From: Sva-07 sp963793335
GTDB taxonomy: Bacteria > Actinomycetota > Acidimicrobiia > Acidimicrobiales > Ilumatobacteraceae
NCBI GenBank assembly: GCA_963793335.1
Contig: CAWBZS010000010.1
Coordinates: 122,233 to 186,232 of the forward strand
DNA length: 64,000 nucleotides
Direction of reading: 5' to 3'
Shown: positions 1-7,582 of the stretch, in pieces
Layout: every line of letters begins with the position of its first letter
How positions within the stretch are numbered: the first letter of the stretch is position 1
Notes under the pieces: model-generated
What the model was told of the DNA's origin: nothing
Seen by the model: only the letters and a program-made list of their open reading frames with translations
Database searches by the model: none
Program-made: the position numbers and the translations under genes

Positions 1-243
1 CAGACGGTGGAGTCCTGGGCGGCCGACAACGGCTGTGACACGCCGCCGACGATCACCACCGATGCACTCGATCTCGATGAAGCCATCGACGGAGCCGAGA
101 GTGCTGTCGAATCATTCGGCGGATGCGAGCAAGGTTCGGCGGTCGAGTTGTGGATCATCGACGGCGGGAGCCACACCCCGGGCGTCACCGCAGACTTCAG
201 CGCGGGTGTCGTCGACTTCCTCCTCGCCCACCCCAAGCCGTAG
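1..243 (+). CDS. C-terminal end of a PHB depolymerase/LpqC-like esterase (5' partial)
   Basis: The reading frame is open from the first base and ends at TAG 241-243, so only about 80 C-terminal residues are visible. It contains WAADNGC, a typical stretch before the end of polyhydroxybutyrate depolymerase/feruloyl esterase-like alpha/beta hydrolases. It then has IIDGGSHTPG, where the histidine would be the catalytic one, and a terminal helix ending in FLLAHPKP. Such proteins are usually secreted or lipid-anchored esterases acting on polyesters or aromatic esters. The nucleophile and signal peptide lie outside the window, so the substrate cannot be judged. Family assignment rests on these short motifs only. 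Confidence 0.65.
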   Translation, partial: QTVESWAADNGCDTPPTITTDALDLDEAIDGAESAVESFGGCEQGSAVELWIIDGGSHTPGVTADFSAGVVDFLLAHPKP

Positions 244-306
244 TGGGTCGTCGGCCCCGCTGAAATTGCGTCACCGCCAGAGTCCGCTGCAGTCCACAAT
301 TGCAGC

Positions 307-1146
307 ATGATGCGACGCTTCAGTCAGGTCGATGTGTTCGGCGAGTCACCGTACGTGGGGAACCCGGTGGCCGTGGTGCTCGACGCAGACGGGATCGGCG
401 ATGCAACGATGGCGTTGATCGCACGGTGGACGAACCTGTCTGAGACGACGTTCGTCTTGTCGCCGACGACGGATGCGGCCGACTATCGAGTACGGATCTG
501 GACACCATCCGGGGAGCTGCCGTTCGCCGGACACCCGACACTCGGCACCTGTTGGGCGTGGCGCTCCTACGGCGGAGTCTCCAAGCAGCCAGGCGTGACC
601 ATTCAGGAGTGCGACGCCGGCCTCGTCACGGTTCGCGACGATTCCGACCGTCTTGCCTTCGCGGCGCCGCCGTTGGTTCGCAGCGGACCGGTCGACGCGG
701 ATCTCATTGCGGATGTCATCGATGCGATGCAGATCGATGCGTCCGATGTCGAGGACGCTCAGTGGGTCGACAACGGTCCCGGCTGGATGGCAGTGCTGCT
801 GCGATCCGCCGACGCAGTGCGCGCCGCGCACCCGCATCGGCTGCCCGTGAAGGTCGGCTTCGTGGGCCTCGTTGGTGCCGAGCCACCCGAAACCTCGACC
901 GACATCGAGGTGCGGGCGTTCTTTCCGAAAGATGGTCTGCCCACCGAGGACCCGGTGACCGGCAGTCTCAATGCCTCCATCGGCCAGTGGCTCATTGGCT
1001 CGGGTCGCCTCCGTTCACCGTACGTTGCCGGCCAGGGTGCGGCACTCGGCCGCGCCGGACGAGTGCACGTCAGTCGAGACCGCGACGGCCAGGTGTGGGT
1101 GGCCGGCCACACCCGTACCTTGATCGACGGCACGATCGACGTGTAG
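307..1146 (+). CDS. PhzF-family isomerase/epimerase-like protein
   Basis: A 279-residue protein of the usual PhzF length. It begins with the family pattern FSQVDVF followed by GNPVAVV. The conserved acidic residue sits in TNLSETTF near residue 45, PFAGHPTLGT is near residue 75, and EDPVTGSLNASIG is in the C-terminal half. These form the two-domain diaminopimelate-epimerase-like fold. Characterised members isomerise trans-2,3-dihydro-3-hydroxyanthranilate in phenazine synthesis. No phenazine genes are nearby, so this is a stand-alone family member of unknown substrate. Two adjacent ATG codons (307 and 310) are possible starts. Confidence 0.85.
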   Translation: MMRRFSQVDVFGESPYVGNPVAVVLDADGIGDATMALIARWTNLSETTFVLSPTTDAADYRVRIWTPSGELPFAGHPTLGTCWAWRSYGGVSKQPGVTIQECDAGLVTVRDDSDRLAFAAPPLVRSGPVDADLIADVIDAMQIDASDVEDAQWVDNGPGWMAVLLRSADAVRAAHPHRLPVKVGFVGLVGAEPPETSTDIEVRAFFPKDGLPTEDPVTGSLNASIGQWLIGSGRLRSPYVAGQGAALGRAGRVHVSRDRDGQVWVAGHTRTLIDGTIDV

Positions 1147-1459
1147 GTCCCCGAGGCGCTCAGCGTCACACCATGTGCAACTGCACCCGGATTCCCCCAG
1201 CTGAGGTCTCAGCGATCAACGGCGCGAGTCAGGTCGCTTCGAGCATCCCGGGTCGTGAGCGGCTGTTGTCGTCGCCGCGCAGGAGCGGGTGTGGTCCTCA
1301 CGAATCCCGATGACGGTTGGCCGACTATTGTCGTCGGCAACCGCCCGGGAAGCGACCCGGTGCGGCAGCGCAGAAGGGGACGAGAGCCGAGGTCGTGAGT
1401 GCAGGTTTCCTCGTGACGCCAGCGGGCGCCGACACGTCGACGGCTCGACGGCTGCGCCC
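1147..1459. other. Intergenic region with a candidate promoter for the lipoprotein gene
   Basis: About 310 bases without a convincing gene. The sequence GCCGACTATTGTCGTCGG holds a TATTGT box at 1326-1331 that would serve as a -10 element reading to the right. The same GCCGACTAYTGT core occurs upstream of both Tad operons further along. No clear -35 box or terminator is visible. Confidence 0.4.
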
Positions 1460-3130
1460 ATGAGCGGCCCCCGGGCCCGCAGTCGCGCAGTTGGGGTTGC
1501 GCTGGTGGCGCTCGTCGTCGCGGCGTGCGGGTCGTCGTCGGCACCTGTAGCCACCCCGACGACGAGCGCCGTGGAGCCGGCGGCTGCTCCGGGCACCGTT
1601 GTCGAGCGAGACCCGCCAGTCGTCGTCGAGGTCATCGGTCCCGAGGAGGTCGTGTTCGACTACTCCGAGGAGGCCTGCGGCGACTATCAGCGGCCTGACC
1701 TCCCTGCCCGCGCTTTCCGCAGTGCCGACGGCACGATCAGCGTGACGCTGAGCCACCCGGAGAACACCCGGCTCGTCGGCGCGAGCTTCGACGAGTTGGC
1801 GCCGGGCTGTGAGGTGATTCGAACCTCGAGCTACCACCATGATCCGGCTGCGCACGCGCACTTCGAGTGGATCGCCGGCATCCACACCGACGACGGCGAG
1901 ACCATCCATGCCGTGATCCACAACGAGTACCACGGTTGGGAAGCCGCCCTCGCCGACTCCCGACGCGCGATCCTCAACGACTACGGCGACGTCGGCTGGA
2001 CCTATTTGGCCCGCACCGGAGGCGGTCTCGTCGACATGGCGCCGGCCGAGTCGGGGGTCCGATTGGGTGACACGCTCTGTGCGATCGACTTCTGGGGCGC
2101 CCATCCCGACGTCGGGTGCGACGCCGTTCGCCGGTACACCGCGCCGACCGACGGCCGCTACGTGGTCGACGTCACCGCAAGCCGCACCGCTTCCGGCGGC
2201 GACGGCGTGATCGTCTCGGTCGAACGTGACGGAACGCCACTGTTCTCGGCGGTCCTCGACGACGCGACCACGCCGTCGATCGAGGAGCGCCTCGATCTCG
2301 AGCTGGCAGCGGGCGACGCGCTCGATTTCGTGGTCGCGGCCGGTGGCGACTCGAGCTTCGACGGCACCGAGTACGAGATCGTGATCTCACCCGACGGCGA
2401 CGTCTGTACGGCCGACGACACCTTCTCGTGCCAGCAGATCGAACTCACCGCCGCGGTGTCGACCGACGGCGGGGCCACGTTCAGCAGTTCCGCGGGAGCC
2501 GGCGACGTGATCGCCTCACCGAACGAGCCCTACCGTCACGACGCCGGGCTGCTTGCGCTCTGGCAGCCGAGCAACGTCGTGGCTCATCCCACCGACGGGC
2601 ATCTCTACATGCTCGTCCAGTTCGACGACCGACGAGACGGCCGCAGCGTGGAGTTGACATGTCTGCTCCGCACGAACGACATCGCTGACCCTTCGTCGTG
2701 GCGCGGCTACGACGGCGACGACTTCACGCTGGCGTTCACCTCGCCGTATGCAACGGAACCGGAGGTCGCCGAGGACTGCTGGTCGGTGATCGCCCCACCG
2801 GTCGGTGGGCTCACCTGGAACACCCATCTCGAACGGTTCGTCGCGATCGGGAGCTATGGCCAGTTCGGCACGAGTGGGCAGTATCTGTCGACGTCGCGTG
2901 ACCTGTTCGAGTGGACCCGGCCGGTGCTGATCCAGCCCGCCGAATTCATCTTCACCGCCGACGAGCCACCGTTCGAGCCGTACGCCACGCTGATCGACCA
3001 CACGAGCGAATCGATGAGCTTCGACACGACCGGCGCGACGCCCCACCTGTACTTCACCCGGATCAACGACATGAACACTCTCGACTTCGATCTCGTGCGC
3101 GTCCCGATCTCGATCGACGTCGAGTCGTAG
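1460..3130 (+). CDS. Large secreted lipoprotein, probable beta-propeller/beta-sandwich
   Basis: A 556-residue protein starting at ATG 1460. This start places a basic n-region and a hydrophobic stretch directly before the lipobox LVVAAC, so it should be exported and lipidated. The mature part opens with a Ser/Thr/Pro/Ala-rich linker. A beta-rich middle (about residues 215-300) resembles a pre-peptidase C-terminal or jelly-roll domain with YVVDVTAS and DALDFVV. The C-terminal region has repeated short strands (GLTWNTHLERFVAIG, YLSTSRDLFEWTRP) like those of sialidase or five-bladed glycosidase propellers. No catalytic residues could be assigned, so the function is unknown. It converges on the DUF4157 protein gene. 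Confidence 0.6.
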   Translation: MSGPRARSRAVGVALVALVVAACGSSSAPVATPTTSAVEPAAAPGTVVERDPPVVVEVIGPEEVVFDYSEEACGDYQRPDLPARAFRSADGTISVTLSHPENTRLVGASFDELAPGCEVIRTSSYHHDPAAHAHFEWIAGIHTDDGETIHAVIHNEYHGWEAALADSRRAILNDYGDVGWTYLARTGGGLVDMAPAESGVRLGDTLCAIDFWGAHPDVGCDAVRRYTAPTDGRYVVDVTASRTASGGDGVIVSVERDGTPLFSAVLDDATTPSIEERLDLELAAGDALDFVVAAGGDSSFDGTEYEIVISPDGDVCTADDTFSCQQIELTAAVSTDGGATFSSSAGAGDVIASPNEPYRHDAGLLALWQPSNVVAHPTDGHLYMLVQFDDRRDGRSVELTCLLRTNDIADPSSWRGYDGDDFTLAFTSPYATEPEVAEDCWSVIAPPVGGLTWNTHLERFVAIGSYGQFGTSGQYLSTSRDLFEWTRPVLIQPAEFIFTADEPPFEPYATLIDHTSESMSFDTTGATPHLYFTRINDMNTLDFDLVRVPISIDVES

Positions 3131-3163
3131 CCCCAGCTGCCTGCTCGTCGCGTCGTTGACCCC

Positions 3164-4396
3164 TCAATCGAAGAACGGAAACCAGCTGTCCGCGTTCTTG
3201 AAGAGCTTCATGCCCCTCCCCTTGGCCGGGGCCATCACCTCGAAGTGTTTTCCGACGGGCAATGCGTACTCGATTGCCTCGCGGATGTCGTCGAGTGACC
3301 AGTCGTCGGGAAAGAACGTGCTCGGTTTCTGTTTGATCTTCTCGTGGTCCTTGATGAGTCGGACGCGCTGTTGGTAGCAGTTGAACTCGAGTTCCTTCTT
3401 CGGACCGAACCCTTCGGCGATCGCGTCCTTCCCGTTGATCGTGTGGTAGCCGGTCGGCTCGCCGCTGCGATTGGTCCCACCCCGGGTGATGTGGTCCCAC
3501 TCGGTGTCCGCTGAGCGCTTCTTGACGAGTGTCGCAGTCGCTGCTGGCAACGTCTGGGGCGCCTCGGGAACGTCCACGCCCAGGTACTTCGCGCCATCGA
3601 TCACGTTCTTGTTCGTGCCCGATCCGAGTGCGTCGAGTGCCTGCTTGATCGCGTCCCAACGCGCCTGCGGATCGGTCATGGCGACGACACCGGCCTTGAT
3701 CGCCTTGAGCGCGTTCCTGTCCTTGGCGTTGATGAGCTGCATCACGCCGCCAGCCGCGTTCGTGCCTCGTGTGCTCGGCCGGACGTCGGGTGCTGCGGGT
3801 GCGTCGACAGCCGCGACCACCGTGGCCCCGTGACCAGCAGCGAGTGCCCGCGCGCCCATGACGTCGGCCTCGTGCTCGAGCGCGTCGTCGTCGTTGATCG
3901 AAGCGCTCTGGAGCTGCAGCGTCTGGCGGACGCGACCCTGACGCTGCTGCACGATGTGCCATGCCTCGTGTGGGAGGTGTTCGTCTTGACCCGGTCCGAG
4001 GTGGATCTCGTCGCCCTGCGCATACGCGAGCGCGCCGACCTGTGCCGGGCGCGACGAGTTCCGCTGCACCCGGACGTCGTCCACCGCCACGCCGGACAGT
4101 CGCTCGACGCCGGCCCGCAACTGTGCGGGGAGGCGGCCCGCGTCGGTGGAACGCTGGATCCACGCTGCGGGCTCGTCGGCGGACGCCACCGGAGCGATGT
4201 CGTGTGCAGTCGCCGCGGCGCGTTGCACGCGACCTGTGCCGTGGGGAAAACGCTCGAGTCGCAGTGGTGCGGAATCGATGTCGGGTGGGGCCGCCGACGG
4301 GACGTCGGTTGGGTCACGACGCGCTGCACGAGCCGGACGCGCTGCCGGCTCGTCGTCAGCCGGTCGGCGTTCGTGCTCGAGGTGCTCGGTCCCCAT
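3164..4396 (-). CDS. DUF4157 (eCIS-core) protein with C-terminal EndoU-like nuclease domain, predicted toxin
   Basis: A 410-residue protein without signal peptide or membrane segment. Residues about 88-180 match the DUF4157/eCIS-core pattern: HEAWH at 143-147 is an HExxH zinc-peptidase motif and EHEAD near 174 is the usual downstream ligand motif. An Ala-rich linker leads to a separate C-terminal region, about 298-382. There WDHI (H302), GYHT (H318), lysines 355/357 and PSTFFPDDWS match the two-histidine/lysine plan and the STFFP.W signature of bacterial EndoU RNases. DUF4157 domains are common in polymorphic toxins and cargo of contractile injection systems. Neither an immunity gene nor injection-system genes lie beside it. 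Function is inferred from motifs. Confidence 0.62.
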   Translation of the reverse strand: MGTEHLEHERRPADDEPAARPARAARRDPTDVPSAAPPDIDSAPLRLERFPHGTGRVQRAAATAHDIAPVASADEPAAWIQRSTDAGRLPAQLRAGVERLSGVAVDDVRVQRNSSRPAQVGALAYAQGDEIHLGPGQDEHLPHEAWHIVQQRQGRVRQTLQLQSASINDDDALEHEADVMGARALAAGHGATVVAAVDAPAAPDVRPSTRGTNAAGGVMQLINAKDRNALKAIKAGVVAMTDPQARWDAIKQALDALGSGTNKNVIDGAKYLGVDVPEAPQTLPAATATLVKKRSADTEWDHITRGGTNRSGEPTGYHTINGKDAIAEGFGPKKELEFNCYQQRVRLIKDHEKIKQKPSTFFPDDWSLDDIREAIEYALPVGKHFEVMAPAKGRGMKLFKNADSWFPFFD

Positions 4397-4508
4397 CAAT
4401 GCTCCGTTCGGCCGTCGGCGGCGACGTTACCATCGTGGTGACGACCGGAAATGAGCGTGCTGCAGCGGGTGGCGGGTCGACACCGGAGCAACCACGATGC
4501 AGAGGTCG

Positions 4509-4997
4509 TCAGCGGTCGCGGGTGCGCTCGCCTCGACGCGTTCTGAAGAAGTCCTTCAGCAAGTTCGAGGATGCCTCGGCTTCGATCCCGCCGACGGTGC
4601 TGACACGGTGGTTCAACACGGTGCTGTTCAGCAGTCCGTAGTGGCTGTCGACCGCGCCGGCCTTCGGGTCTGTGGCGCCGTAGACGAGGTGGCCGAGTCG
4701 GGCGTTCACCGCCGCCCCGGCACACATCGCGCACGGCTCGAGCGTGACGTACATCGTGCACTCGTCGAGACGCCACTGCCCCAGATGTGCGGCCGCGTCG
4801 CGCAGTGCGAGGATCTCGGCGTGGGCGGTTGGATCGTCGGCGAGTTCGCGTTCGTTGTGGCGGGCGGCGATGATCTCGCCGTCGTGTACGACGACCGCGC
4901 CGACGGGAACGTCGTGGTGGAGCAGGGCGGCGCGGGCCTCGCCGAGCGCAGCCAGCATCGCTGCGGTGGCGGTGTCGTCGCCGGTGCTGAACGACAT
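4509..4997 (-). CDS. tadA: tRNA adenosine(34) deaminase TadA
   Basis: A 162-residue cytidine-deaminase-fold protein that converts wobble adenosine 34 of tRNA-Arg(ACG) to inosine. The zinc site is complete: TAHAEI gives H59 and the proton-shuttling E61, and PCAMC gives C89 and C92. The start at 4997 is the first in-frame ATG after the upstream tRNA-Ser gene. Its A is also the last base of the CCA that directly follows the tRNA acceptor stem. A second ATG at codon 14 (position 4958) precedes the conserved first helix and is a possible alternative start. Confidence 0.92.
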   Translation of the reverse strand: MSFSTGDDTATAAMLAALGEARAALLHHDVPVGAVVVHDGEIIAARHNERELADDPTAHAEILALRDAAAHLGQWRLDECTMYVTLEPCAMCAGAAVNARLGHLVYGATDPKAGAVDSHYGLLNSTVLNHRVSTVGGIEAEASSNLLKDFFRTRRGERTRDR

Positions 4998-4999
4998 GG

Positions 5000-5084
5000 C
5001 GGAGGGAGAGGGATTCGAACCCTCGGAAGGTTGCCCTTCACACGCTTTCCAAGCGTGCCGATTCGGCCGCTCTCGCACCCCTCC
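5000..5084 (-). tRNA. tRNA-Ser (anticodon GGA)
   Basis: The minus strand folds into a class II tRNA. The acceptor stem is GGAGGGG pairing with TCCCTCC. The anticodon stem CACGC/GCGTG encloses loop TTGGAAA with anticodon GGA. The long variable arm is GAAGG-GCAA-CCTTC and the T arm is GAGGG-TTCGAAT-CCCTC. The discriminator is G, as expected for serine. CCA follows directly in the genome, sharing its A with the tadA start codon. Confidence 0.95.
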
Positions 5085-5190
5085 AGGTGTTGTCCCGGCG
5101 CACCGGAACGTGAGACGGAGCAGGTTAGCCGCACCAGCTGGGGATCGGACGCGTTCCGGGTATCGTGCTCGGTGACGGTTCGCCGTCGAG

Positions 5191-5304
5191 TGAGGTGACG
5201 ACCGGGCCCTGTGCAATGGGCGCCCGTGAATCAGGTCAGGCCCGGAAGGGAGCAGCCTTCATCGGCATCGTTCGTGTGCCGCAGATCGTCTGGTCGTCAC
5301 CTCA
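5191..5304 (+). ncRNA. ffs: Signal recognition particle RNA (4.5S type)
   Basis: The 13-base ends TGAGGTGACGACC (5191-5203) and its exact reverse complement (5292-5304) form the closing helix. Between them lies the SRP54-binding signature CAGGTCAGGCCCGGAAGG followed by GAGCAGCC, which contains the GGAA tetraloop and conserved asymmetric loop. At about 114 nt this is the small bacterial form. A TATCGT box at 5161-5166 may be its -10 element, and a small hairpin (GACGG-TTCG-CCGTC) sits in the 5' leader. Exact transcript ends are uncertain by some bases. Confidence 0.92.
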
Positions 5305-5323
5305 GTCGGCGGCGTTCGTCGCG

Positions 5324-6196
5324 TCAGGTGTTGGGTCGGAGCCGTTGGGCGTAGCTCACGAGGTCGGGCGCACCGATCCGGTCGGCCACGTCGGCGAAGC
5401 CGTCGGTCGGTCCGTCCCAACGCCAGTCGTCCACCGAGCCGACATCGATGTCGGTGTCGACCGTGGCGATTCGCCGGAACAGCAACGCGTCGGCGAGTTG
5501 CGCCTGCAGGGTGGCCGACAGCTTGGCCGCCCCGCGAAGGCCAGGGACGTCCCACTGTCCGGCAGCTGCGGGGATCTGTTCGATGTGTTCGTAGACCGCG
5601 AGCACCGCCGAGGCGCTCTTGGCGCCCCAGCCGGGCAGCCCGGGGAAACCGTCGGCGGTGTCGCCGACGAGGCCGAGGTAGTCCGGGATCGACGCCGGGC
5701 CGATCCCGAACTTGGCACGCACGCCGTCGGCGTCGATGATCTCGCGCTTGCGCCGATCGAACTGGACGACGCGCTCACCGCGAACGCACTGCCCGAGGTC
5801 TTTGTCGGGGGTCACGATCAACACCTGTTCCACCCGTTCGTCGGCGTCGGCCACCGCAGCGCCGGCCGCCAGCGCATCGTCGGCCTCGTGCTCGATCATC
5901 GGCCACACGGTGAACCCGGCCGCGACGAGCGCATCTTCCATCACCGGGATCTGGAGGAGGATCTCCTCGTCCATTCCGTCGCCGGTCTTGTATCCGGCCC
6001 ACAACTCGTTGCGGAAGCTCTCGATGGTGTGATCGGAAGCAACGGCCACGTGGGTAGCGCCATCCTCGACGAGCGCAAGCGTGGAGGCGACCACGCCAGC
6101 GGCGGCGTCGAACGGTCCGCGGTCACGGTGGCGCGCCGCCATGCCGAAGTGCTGCCGGAACAGTTCGTAGGTGCCGTCGACCAGGTGGACCCTCAT
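5324..6196 (-). CDS. 5'-3' exonuclease (FEN/PolI N-domain family)
   Basis: A 290-residue stand-alone flap-nuclease-like protein. It opens with VHLVDGTYELFRQHF, the metal-binding start of the family. It carries EHEADDALAAGA and IVTPDKDLGQ, whose acidic residues bind the two metals, and then DYLGLVGDTADGFPGLPGWGAKSA, a helix-hairpin-helix H3TH segment. The family removes 5' flaps and RNA primers. The separate protein form is common in actinobacteria that also have full-length PolI. It lies convergent to the SRP RNA gene. Confidence 0.88.
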   Translation of the reverse strand: MRVHLVDGTYELFRQHFGMAARHRDRGPFDAAAGVVASTLALVEDGATHVAVASDHTIESFRNELWAGYKTGDGMDEEILLQIPVMEDALVAAGFTVWPMIEHEADDALAAGAAVADADERVEQVLIVTPDKDLGQCVRGERVVQFDRRKREIIDADGVRAKFGIGPASIPDYLGLVGDTADGFPGLPGWGAKSASAVLAVYEHIEQIPAAAGQWDVPGLRGAAKLSATLQAQLADALLFRRIATVDTDIDVGSVDDWRWDGPTDGFADVADRIGAPDLVSYAQRLRPNT

Positions 6197-6252
6197 GGCC
6201 GCACGTTACGTCACCGGCGTCGGCCATCCAGCTGCTGCGCGGCGTATCCCGT

Positions 6253-6834
6253 TCAGCGTGCGACGGCCAGGTCGAGGAACGGCTCGCCCAGCATGATCGC
6301 TGCCACCGTGCCGATCGCGAGGAACGGCCCGAACGCGATCGTGCTGCGGCGATCGGGGCGTCGGGTGGCCAGCAGCACCGCGCTTGCGACCGCACCGGCG
6401 ACGAATGCGAAGAGCAACCCGACCGGCACGAGAGCGAGGCCGATCCAGCCGAGATACATCCCGAGGAGGGGAGCGAGGCGCACATCGCCCTCGCCCATGC
6501 CTCCTCGGCTGGCGGCGTGGATCGACCACAGCGCCGCCAACGCGAGCGCGGCGCCGGTCAGCATCGCCCAGATCCGCCGAGGCTCATCCGCAACCAGCGC
6601 CGCGACGACGAGCAATGGTGCCCCGATCGCCAGGCCGGCGTAGGTGATCTCGCGTGGGAGGCGCCGGGTGCGCAGGTCGATCCACGTCTGCACGACGAGC
6701 ACGACCATCAACACGGCGTACGCGGGGATCGCGATCGGCATGTCGGCGAACCGAATCGCCATGAGCGCCACGAGCGCGACCGATGCTGCGGCCAGCCCGG
6801 CCACCTCGATGGTGTTGCGACGTCCGCCGGTCAT
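6253..6834 (-). CDS. Prepilin peptidase (A24 family), first copy
   Basis: A 193-residue polytopic membrane protein with about seven hydrophobic segments. The two aspartates expected of the A24 catalytic pair are in WIDLRTRRLP (near residue 52) and in GMGEGDVRL (the GxGD motif, near residue 116). It would cleave type IV/Flp prepilins at the membrane. No N-methyltransferase domain is present, as in short CpaA-like forms. It lies apart from the main Tad cluster, downstream of the thioredoxin-like lipoprotein, and a second homologue occurs at 20.3-20.9 kb. Confidence 0.88.
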   Translation of the reverse strand: MTGGRRNTIEVAGLAAASVALVALMAIRFADMPIAIPAYAVLMVVLVVQTWIDLRTRRLPREITYAGLAIGAPLLVVAALVADEPRRIWAMLTGAALALAALWSIHAASRGGMGEGDVRLAPLLGMYLGWIGLALVPVGLLFAFVAGAVASAVLLATRRPDRRSTIAFGPFLAIGTVAAIMLGEPFLDLAVAR

Positions 6835-6894
6835 CCCGGCAGGGCTCCACCCCGGCGTCGACGAGGAGACGTGCCCCGACCGGGTGCTTGGTGG

Positions 6895-7476
6895 TCAGCC
6901 GGCGCCGAGTTGGCGGGCGAGGTCGAGGACCTCGTCCTCGGGGAACGCACCCACCCAGCCGGTGACGACGGTGCCGTCGGCCGTGAACAGCACGGCGGTC
7001 GGCTGCGACACGACACCGAGCTCGATCCATGACTGGAACGACTCGTCCCACAGCATCGGGAACGTGGTGCCACGGTCTTCCACGAACTCGCGGGCCTCGC
7101 CGAGGGTGTCCTGCGTGCCGAGGCCGACGACGGCGATGTCGGATTCATGTGCTCGAGCGAACTGCTCGACGTCGGGTGCTTCCGCCCGACAGGTGGGTCA
7201 ATGTGGCGCGTACATCCACAACAGGATTGGCGTGTCGGCCGGTGCCAGGTTGCGGAGGTTCACCTTGTTGCCGGCACCCACGTCGTCGACCACCACGTTC
7301 GGGAGCTGGTTGGCCACGGTGTCGGCGGCCGGATCGAGTTCGATCTCGTCGGGCGGCGGCGGCAAGGTGCTCCCGGTCGGGCCCGCCGACTCGCTGCCCC
7401 CGCAGGCTGCCAGGACCATCGCAGCGGCGAACGCGAGTGCGCCGACGCGTGTCCTGTTCGAACGACGTGTTGCCAT
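6895..7476 (-). CDS. Thioredoxin/TlpA-like lipoprotein with in-frame TGA, candidate selenoprotein
   Basis: The frame from ATG 7476 (or GTG 7482) gives a signal peptide with lipobox LAAC (C25), a Pro-rich linker and the start of a thioredoxin fold, LLWMYAPH. A single TGA at 7198-7200 (codon 93) interrupts it. The same frame then continues with PTCRAEAPDVEQFA and the rest of a TlpA-like fold (FPMLWDES, VSQPTAVLFTADG) to the stop at 6895. Homologues carry WCPTCRAEAP, so TGA replaces exactly the first redox cysteine, giving UPTC. A SECIS-like hairpin starts seven bases after the TGA. Selenocysteine insertion is inferred, since no sel genes are in view. If TGA is a true stop, the gene is a truncated pseudogene. 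Confidence 0.72.
7171..7190 (-). promoter_or_regulatory. Putative bacterial SECIS hairpin
   Basis: Directly after the in-frame TGA of the thioredoxin-like gene the mRNA can form a perfect six-pair stem GUCGGG/CCCGAC with loop CGGAAGCA. GG lies in the second and third loop positions, about 15 bases after UGA. This agrees with the loose bacterial SECIS rules of a short stem, a G early in the apical loop and a position just downstream of UGA. Confidence 0.5.
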
Positions 7477-7582
7477 CGACACAGTGTGACCGCCCTGCCG
7501 GCCGGATCAGATGCGGTTCACCGAACGTTTCGCGATGGCGTTCCGCTGGACCCGGTTCCGGCGCGCTCGGTGCTGTGGCAGT

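Noticed and set aside
307..1146. Phenazine biosynthesis locus
   Set aside because: Only a PhzF-family protein is present. PhzF homologues are common stand-alone genes and no other phz gene is near.
3063..4163. Arg-rich minus-strand protein overlapping the DUF4157 gene
   Set aside because: It is a shifted-frame shadow of the DUF4157-EndoU gene, dominated by Arg/Gly/Ala with no domain.
7198..7200. TGA as an ordinary nonsense mutation in a decaying gene
   Set aside because: Not excluded, but disfavoured: both sides stay in frame with conserved thioredoxin features and the change falls exactly on the redox cysteine with a hairpin just after it.
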